Of a DNA stretch of 64,000 nt, positions 58,170 to 64,000 are shown piece by piece; position 1 is the first letter of the stretch; every line of letters starts with the position of its first letter. The position numbers were made by a program, and so were the translations under genes. Source of the stretch: Theropithecus gelada (Eukaryota > Chordata > Mammalia > Primates > Cercopithecidae). The stretch spans positions 1,664,458 through 1,728,457 of the forward strand of contig NC_037682.1 in NCBI RefSeq assembly GCF_003255815.1. The letters are read 5' to 3'. Below the pieces are notes generated by a model, which was not told where the DNA came from, searched no databases, and saw only the letters and a program-made list of their open reading frames with translations.

Positions 58170-58541
58170 GTCACCTACAGCTGCCTCCTTATATATTTTA
58201 AGTTCCACCTAAAGGTTTCTTTGTGCATCACGAACTATGACAAGTGGAAGTGTAAACAGATCATAGCCTATACTTGTGCCAATCACCAAGTTTTGGCCAA
58301 TCACGTGTAGCTAACTGCTCGAGCTGTGTTCAAATAAGGCAAATGGTGAGCTGTAACCAATCGGCTGTTTCTGTGCCTTTCTTCCGTTTTCCGTAGGTTG
58401 CTTTCCTCTTCCTGTCCATAAACCTTCTCCCACCACAGGGCTGCTCTGGAGTCTGAGTCTACTCTGGCTCAAGAGGCTGTCAATCCAAGAATCACAGGTT
58501 GTTCAATTAAAGTCCTTTACATTAAGTTTTTCTTTTATCAC
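58170..58541 (+). mobile_element. solo LTR of a class I endogenous retrovirus
   Basis: A compact LTR layout: three CCAAT motifs (58279, 58297, about 58357), a TATA-like cataaac at 58415-58422, the gctctggagtctgagtctac segment, ATTAAA poly(A) signal at 58506-58511 and a T-rich end. No retroviral gene sequence lies beside it, so only the LTR remains. The family is not identified. Confidence 0.6.
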
Positions 58542-58559
58542 TGCCCTTGCTGGTACCCA

Positions 58560-59525
58560 CACCCCACCTGGGGAACCACTGCCCTACAGCACCAGGCACA
58601 CACCTGACCTCTCTGCACCTCCATTCTGGGGCAGAGATGCAATGGGGACCAAGTGGGGCCGTGTGCACCCAGTTCTCAGCAGCACGGGGCCGGCACGCAG
58701 CAGACTCCCTTTGGGGGTGAGCGAGTATAGCAGAGGGGCTTCGATGCGTGCTCTGCAGGGTCCTCCACACCCACCCAGCACACATCCATCCACTGGACAC
58801 CTGCCCCAGGACTGCCCTGGGACACCAAACCCAAGAACTCACTGCCCCTGCCTCCCAAGGAAGGCCAGCAAGTGAAGAAATGAAGGACAGGACGGAAAGG
58901 AACCACGTATGTTTCCGGCAAACGCTACTGAGGACAGAAACCCAGCATGCTACAGGGGAGCAGGAGGCTGGGGTGTGAATCTGGGTCATTTCTGGGCAGC
59001 CTCTGGCCACCCCAGCAGAAGCACAAGAAACACAGACTGTGGTGCTGATCAGAGACGCAGGACATGGAACAGAGCAGTAAGCTTTACACCAGCGAGGGCG
59101 GCGAGTGCTGGAAACCCGAAGGCATTCTGGTTGTCACCACACGGGGGACACCAGGAGGAACGTGTCCACAATAACACACAGTGGGCTTTATAAGAAGTTA
59201 CCCCGAAATCAGGTGTTCAGGATAAGGCTGTGCTGGAAAAGGAAGCTCAGATGGAATCAAGAGTGTCCAGAAATCACCAGCTGCCTCACTTGACACAAGC
59301 TGTCTGCTCAACAGACTTTAGAATTTCCAACCTCATAATTAGTCAAAAGGGATTTTAATGCAACCATTCAGTAATACGAAATCAAGAACTATGATTGCAA
59401 AGGAGAAGCAAAAGCGATTTAATGTTCCTTTTAAACAACGTAAAACTAAATACTATTGAATCAGTGGAGAAATGAAAAACAGAGTCTTGCTAATTTTCAT
59501 TAATGAAGACCGCCTTAAAAGTCTT
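58560..59525. other. no gene seen; AT-rich segment at 59310-59520
   Basis: 58560-59300 is GC-rich unique DNA. 59310-59520 is distinctly AT-rich without a recognisable repeat. Confidence 0.4.
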
Positions 59526-59532
59526 TCAGTTT

Positions 59533-59760
59533 ATGACCAGCCTAGGCAAGATGGCAAGACTCTGCCTCTACAAAAAATTTTTTTCAAAATTCGTGGGGCA
59601 CAGTGGTGCGCACCTGTGGTCCCAGCTATTCCAGAGGCTGAGGTGGGAGGATCTGTTAAACCCAGGAAGTCAAGGCAGCAGTGAGCGGTGACTGCACTAC
59701 TGCACTCCAGTCTGCGCAACAGAGCGATACCCCGTCCCTAAACAAAGAACAAACGAACAA
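59533..59760 (+). repeat. Alu (old J-type), 5'-truncated
   Basis: gaccagcctaggcaagatgg, ggggcacagtggtgcgcacc, ctgtggtcccagctattcca and gcactccagtctgcgcaaca in order, with an A-rich tail containing caaacgaac. Confidence 0.88.
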
Positions 59761-59769
59761 AAAAAAACT

Positions 59770-60590
59770 ATTTCGGTAAGAAATCCAGGCTGTAAGGTGG
59801 CCACGTGGGGACTGCCCACTGTTTCTGCAGCTCACTCTGCTGGCCCGGGGTCAGATCCCCAGCTTCTCAGGATCATGTTCTGTTCCCTCTGCTCCCAGTC
59901 TCTCCTCCAGTCCCCAGGGAAGGGCTTGGTCTCCACAACGTCAGGAACTAGACTGTGAACCTGCACGTCAATAATGAGAGTGGGGCTTCCAGAGAGCAGC
60001 CATGCTTGCTGCCCTGCCCCTCTCAGGCTGCAGCCCAGGGAGATGCCACTGAGACACTGGCCATCGGGCTGGCCACCCCTGGGCTCCCTCCATCCTCATG
60101 GCCCCACTCTGTGTTGGCAATTTCCACCAAAGCCCCCTCCCAATACACAGCAAGCCTGATCTGCTATCACTCTCGCTCACACTGTGCCTCTGTGTCTCCC
60201 CTGCGTCTCACACAAAGTGACTTCTGAGCCGGTTTCAAAGTTTATCCTGAACAGGGCAGAGTCTGACCCCTTCACCATCTCTTTCTGTGTGGGTGCACCC
60301 AAGTGTTTCCCTGCTGAAATGCATTCTATTCTATGCTGGGATAGAGATGCAAGTCACTCTCAAACTGCTGAGAAAAAGACCCGTGTGCATGTACTGAGAG
60401 AGAAAATGATAAGGCAGATACGGCAAAAATGCTGACACTGGCCAATCTGGGAGAAGGTATGCAGGAATTATTTACACTACTTTGGCAACTTCTAACTTTG
60501 AAATTATGTAAAAATTTAAAAATGTAAACGTCAGAAGCAGCTGGGGCCAGGAGGTGGCAGACACGCCCGAGGGAGCAGCAGCGCACCTGA
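59770..60590. other. no gene seen
   Basis: Mixed unique sequence. An L1-type tail trace (gcaacttctaactttgaaat, tatgtaaaaatttaaaaatg) is at 60484-60528. Confidence 0.4.
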
Positions 60591-60599
60591 CAGCCGCTT

Positions 60600-60990
60600 C
60601 TCCACAGCAACGCCAGAAGCTGGAGGTCGGCAGCCTCATGTCGAAAGTGGGCTGAAAGAAAGTCAACCAAGAAAACAACACACAGTGAAAAGCTCTGCCA
60701 AGAATGAAGGACAACTGAAGGCATTTTCAGACAGAGACTGACAGGGCACCCCCAGCAGAGTCACCTGAAAGAAAATCCAAGAAAGCTCAAGGCCGCAGCA
60801 TAAGCGGAGGAAAACTGGTCACAGACGCAAGGACAAAACCAGAAGGATGGAGGAGGAAGGAGAGGGTACAGCCCAAGAGATGGAGCACAAAACCAGCCAA
60901 CCTAAACAAATACCAACGTACAAGACAGCAGCATGCGGGGGGTCTAAAGCGTACAGAATTTAAAGCACACCAAGTGCTTACAACTCGAGA
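60600..60990 (+). mobile_element. L1-like fragment
   Basis: agctctgccaagaatgaagg, gcattttcagacagagactg, cagagtcacctgaaagaaaa and caggacaaaaccagaaggat resemble an old L1 segment (aagaatgaaggtgaaataaagacattttcagac). Diverged and short. Confidence 0.55.
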
Positions 60991-61105
60991 GGGGAAGTGC
61001 ACAGAAGCGGTCTAGTATCTTGGGTACTTTCGGGAGGTGGATAAAGCCATTAATCAGCATCAGACCCTGGAAGTTTAGGGTGTGCTGTAAGAAAACCACG
61101 AAAGG

Positions 61106-61245
61106 AGGGATGGGCACGTGGCTCACAGTGTGATCCCAGCACTCTGAAGGTGAAGGTGGGCGGATGGCTTGAGGCCAGGGGTCTGAGACCATCCTGAACA
61201 ACACAGTGAGACCCTGTTTCTACAAAAAATAAAATAAAGGAAAGT
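61106..61245 (+). repeat. Alu left-monomer (FLAM-like)
   Basis: ggcacgtggctcacagtgtg, cagcactctgaaggtgaagg, gagaccatcctgaacaacac, ending in aaaaaataaaataaag. Only the left arm. Confidence 0.8.
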
Positions 61246-61439
61246 ACCTAACTTCCAAGGCAATTTGAAAGAAGGATGATTAAAAAATAAAAAGAAGAAA
61301 TTCAAACAAAGCATGGGAAGATCAAAAGCGCAAGCAAGATGGGAGTCGACCCAGCAGCGAGCACACCAGGTGGAAAGGGTTAGCAAGGGGACCTGACGCC
61401 CGCCTGGCTGGCACGGTGTTCAGTAGACACCTGCCATCA

Positions 61440-61675
61440 CGTGCGGTGCATCTACGGTTCGGGGTTTTCCCGGGCTTACCCCAAGGTAGACGCCAAGGGC
61501 TCTTTCCCATGGCTTGGGGCCATTTGCACGTCCTTCTTCATGAGGCATCTGTTCAAGCCTCTGCCCGTCTTCTACGGGACGAGCTGTTTCTTGTTCTTTG
61601 TTGGAGCCCGTGGGGAAGTCTGGATCTGAGTTCCGGTAAGTTCTAGGTATGGTAAATTCCCCTGCAAAAGTTGCT
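61440..61675 (-). mobile_element. L1 fragment (antisense)
   Basis: catttgcacgtccttcttca, tgaggcatctgttcaagcct and cttgttctttgttggagccc match the antisense L1 pattern (ttgtatgtcttcttt..., gtctgttcaagtcttttgcc). Broken by the Alu at 61676. Confidence 0.55.
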
Positions 61676-61948
61676 TTTCTTTTCTGAGACAGAGTCCTGC
61701 TCTGTGGCCCAGGCTGGAGTGCAGTGGTGAGATCATGGCTCGCTGTAGCCCCAACCTCCTACGCTCAAGGGATCCTCCCACCTCAGTCCCTCTGAGCAGT
61801 GGATGCCACCACACCCAGCTAATTTATTTTTATTTATGAGGTCTCACTATGTTGCCCAGCCTGGTCCTGAACTCCTGGGCTCAAGCAGTCCTCCAGCCTC
61901 GGCCTCCCAAAGTGCAGGGATTACAGGTATGAGCCACGATCCCTGGCC
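61676..61948 (-). repeat. Alu (J-type), antisense
   Basis: ttctgagacagagtcctgct to gtatgagccacgatccctgg. Diverged; the linker is ttatttttatttatg. Confidence 0.92.
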
Positions 61949-61954
61949 AGCCTT

Positions 61955-62104
61955 TTCAGTTTTTGAGGAGTATCTCTGATGCTTAATTTTAATGTAAACC
62001 AAATTATCTATCTTTTCCTTTATGAAGAGTACTTTCTAGTCCTGTGTAAAAAACTTTTCTTAACCCATGGGTCAAGAATAGCATCTTCTCTAACAGTGTT
62101 GTTC
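61955..62104 (-). mobile_element. L1 fragment (antisense), continued
   Basis: gatgcttaattttaatgtaa, ctatcttttcctttatgaag and cttttcttaacccatgggtc continue the antisense L1 on the far side of the Alu. Confidence 0.55.
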
Positions 62105-62370
62105 AGGAGTAATATAATATAAGCCATAATCTGGGCCATGGATATAAATGTTCTAATGGCCCCACTGAAAAGTAAAAGAAACAGCCAAGATTAATTTTAT
62201 TTATTTAACCCAATGGATGTAAAATATTTTCGACTTACAATCAATACAGAAAATGCAAAGTGCCGCTGTATTTTTCTCAGTCTAGTGTATTTTACATTCA
62301 GCACATCTCCAGCGCTGCCTGGCTACATGGCTGGAGGCCGTGCTGGACAGCAGTTCCAGAACCTTCTACA
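62105..62370 (+). repeat. ancient DNA-transposon-like repeat
   Basis: tggccccactgaaaagtaaa, agaaacagccaagattaatt, tttatttaacccaatggatg, tattttacattcagcacatc and gctggacagcag correspond to a common mammalian repeat I recall (cagcactgtccaatag..., gtaaaaagaaacagg...). The family name is not certain; it is nested between antisense L1 pieces. Confidence 0.5.
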
Positions 62371-62429
62371 CTTAGACCTATATTCTACTAGGCTCAACTA
62401 TTCTTTGTAGGGTGTGAGGTACAGGCCAA

Positions 62430-62960
62430 GGTTTTTTAAAATATGGATATCTGGTTGGCCACCATGACCTATGGAAAAGACTGGCTATCTGTACCATCTC
62501 TTTTTTCCTGTCTTGATCACTCTTGCCAGATTTTCCACTGTACTCCTGTTTTCAAAGAATCCAACTCTGGCCTCGATGAGTATCTCTGTGGAAGACTGAC
62601 TTTCCACTTTGTCAACTTCCGCTCCAGCCTCATTTCCCTCCATCCACCGTCTCTGGGCTCAGCTACTGCTCCCAGAGTGACGAATGCCTGAGGGCTGTGA
62701 ACCGCTCCTGGCTGGCGTGCACCCTGCAAGTCTCGGCATGGCATATTTTTGTTATCTTTCAGCTAAAAAGTATGTTCTAATTTCCATTACAAATTCTTCT
62801 TTGTCCCACTGGTTACTTGGAAGTGTGCTTCCTAATTTCTAAATACTAGGAGTATCACTTTGCTGATTTCTAGTTTAACTCCGCTTGGGTCAAGAGCATG
62901 CTCCGGAGGATTTCAGTTCACCGAGATGAGCAGAGGTTTTGGTCAATGTTCCATCAGTGT
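62430..62960 (-). mobile_element. L1 fragment (antisense)
   Basis: gttttttaaaatatggatat, ctttgtcccactggttactt, ggaagtgtgcttcctaattt, gatttctagtttaactccgc and tgggtcaagagcatgctccg follow the same antisense L1 region that is seen near 17060-17345. Confidence 0.55.
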
Positions 62961-62964
62961 GTAA

Positions 62965-64000
62965 AGAGGCACAGCCTGTCAGGGGTGGGTTCCCTATTCT
63001 TCCTGTCAGGTGAAATGCGTGAGTCTGGCTTTGAGATCTTCAAGCTAGCTTGTGAGTACGGCCAAGCTGAGCTGCTGGGACAAAGGCCCACCGTCCCAGG
63101 CCCCAAGTCCTTCCCCGGTGTTAGCCCAGGGCAGGGGTCGAACTTCACTCTCCAACACCTTCCGGGGCCCCGGGCTGTGGGGCAGTCCTGCATTCTCGCC
63201 AAGCACTATCGAGGAGCCGCAGGAAGGGACGAAGAAGAGGAAGGACAAGCATCTTCCAGACGGTGACTAGAAAGCTCCACCTGCCCCCACCTGTGCCTGA
63301 CCTGAGGCTTGGGACACAAGGGAGGCTGGAGTTCAAGTGCCTGAGAGACCACAGCCAGAGAAGCCTGCACGGGGTCAGGAAGACAGACGGGAGTCGGCAG
63401 GTCACAGCCCTGTGCCCATAACAGGTGGCAGGAAGGAGGCTCAGAGACCTGACAACAGCCACAAAAAGGACACATGTGCGCACAGGCCAGGTGTCTCGGC
63501 AGAAATGCGGACAGTGGAGGGCCAGCAGGGCTGAAGCGCAGGTGGGCCACACAGGGTGGGGCTGGAGAGAGACAGGGGACTTCACCCCACAGGCAATGGG
63601 GGTCCACCAAAGTGCCTTGTGTATAGGAGGATGACATGTGGTCCTCTCGGGTGGCTGTGGTGGAGCAGGAGTCAAAGATAAGGACACACATCCCCTCCAC
63701 CACCAGGTGCCTATGGCTATGAGAGCCTGGGCCTCAGCCCAGCGAACCGCGGGCTTGTTCAGGGAATCCAGCAAAACCCTCACAGGCTTCTGGATGGAGC
63801 ACCGCGGCATCGATGGCAAGGTGTGAGGGCGGCAGAGCGTGGCCTTCCCGAGCAGCAGGCTCCTCCACGGGCCACCACCGTAAACTCAGGCTCTGTAATG
63901 GGACCCACCCACGCAAAAGGTCCTCATCTGAAAGGGCTCCACCCTCACCCTAGAGCCCTCCACATGTCATTTTAGGGGACATTTTATTTATCTATTTTTA
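62965..64000. other. no gene seen to window end
   Basis: GC-rich unique sequence. Overlapping frames on both strands (for example 63145-63819 on the - strand) show no recognisable domain and no splice-bounded conservation pattern that I can judge from one sequence. Confidence 0.4.

Noticed and set aside
63145..63819. 224-codon - strand frame near the window end
   Set aside because: Low-complexity Leu/Pro/Ser/Cys composition with a second long frame on the same strand; nothing recognisable.

Overview
This is primate nuclear DNA. It shows interrupted genes with GT-AG introns, many Alu and L1 copies, MIR/L2 relics, MLT1 LTRs, no bacterial gene structure and no CRISPR. Two genes are recognisable from their protein products: the 3' end of BRSK2 on the + strand (last coding exon 710-933, 3' UTR to about 2960) and MOB2 on the - strand (exons from about 27107 down to 9665). 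They lie tail to tail. From memory this is the human 11p15.5 subtelomeric neighbourhood. The youngest Alu copies carry a right-arm variant (ctgagatccggccactgc) that I associate with Old World monkey AluY lineages, and the BRSK2 tail differs at two residues from the human protein as I recall it. I therefore infer a macaque/baboon/guenon-type monkey rather than human. That is an inference; I ran no search.

Layout. 1-709: last BRSK2 intron with a long pyrimidine tract. 710-2960: BRSK2 terminal exon and 3' UTR. 2960-9665: GC-rich spacer between the two poly(A) sites with old repeats. 9665-27107: MOB2, whose coding exons lie at 10384-10700, 11488-11612, 21061-21154, 21391-21551 and 26998-27029 (extended start at 27107). 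The large MOB2 intron (11613-21060) is filled by a decayed antisense L1 into which a Tigger-type DNA transposon, an MLT1 LTR and a young AluY have inserted. 27110-64000: no exon that I can support. In human a longer MOB2 transcript uses a more distal first exon, so part of this stretch may be MOB2 first intron, but I could not find that exon. It holds several L1 fragments (including a roughly 5-kb L1 with three nested Alus), ten or so further Alus, an ERV solo LTR, DNA-transposon relics and many minisatellites.

How the genes work. BRSK2 (SAD-A) is an AMPK-related neuronal kinase; only its C-terminal tail is here. MOB2 is a zinc-binding adaptor of NDR1/2 (STK38/STK38L) kinases. All four expected zinc ligands are present, and the five exons splice in phase to a 242-residue protein, or 268 residues if the upstream in-frame start is used.

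The most notable non-genic property is the number of independent local tandem duplications (units of about 30 to 100 bp, two to five copies) spread over the window. I found no unprecedented biological system. The points most worth checking are the MOB2 alternative first exon and its promoter-like sequence, the G21 tract just past the MOB2 poly(A) site, the weak MOB2 splice donors, and the fresh-looking duplications.
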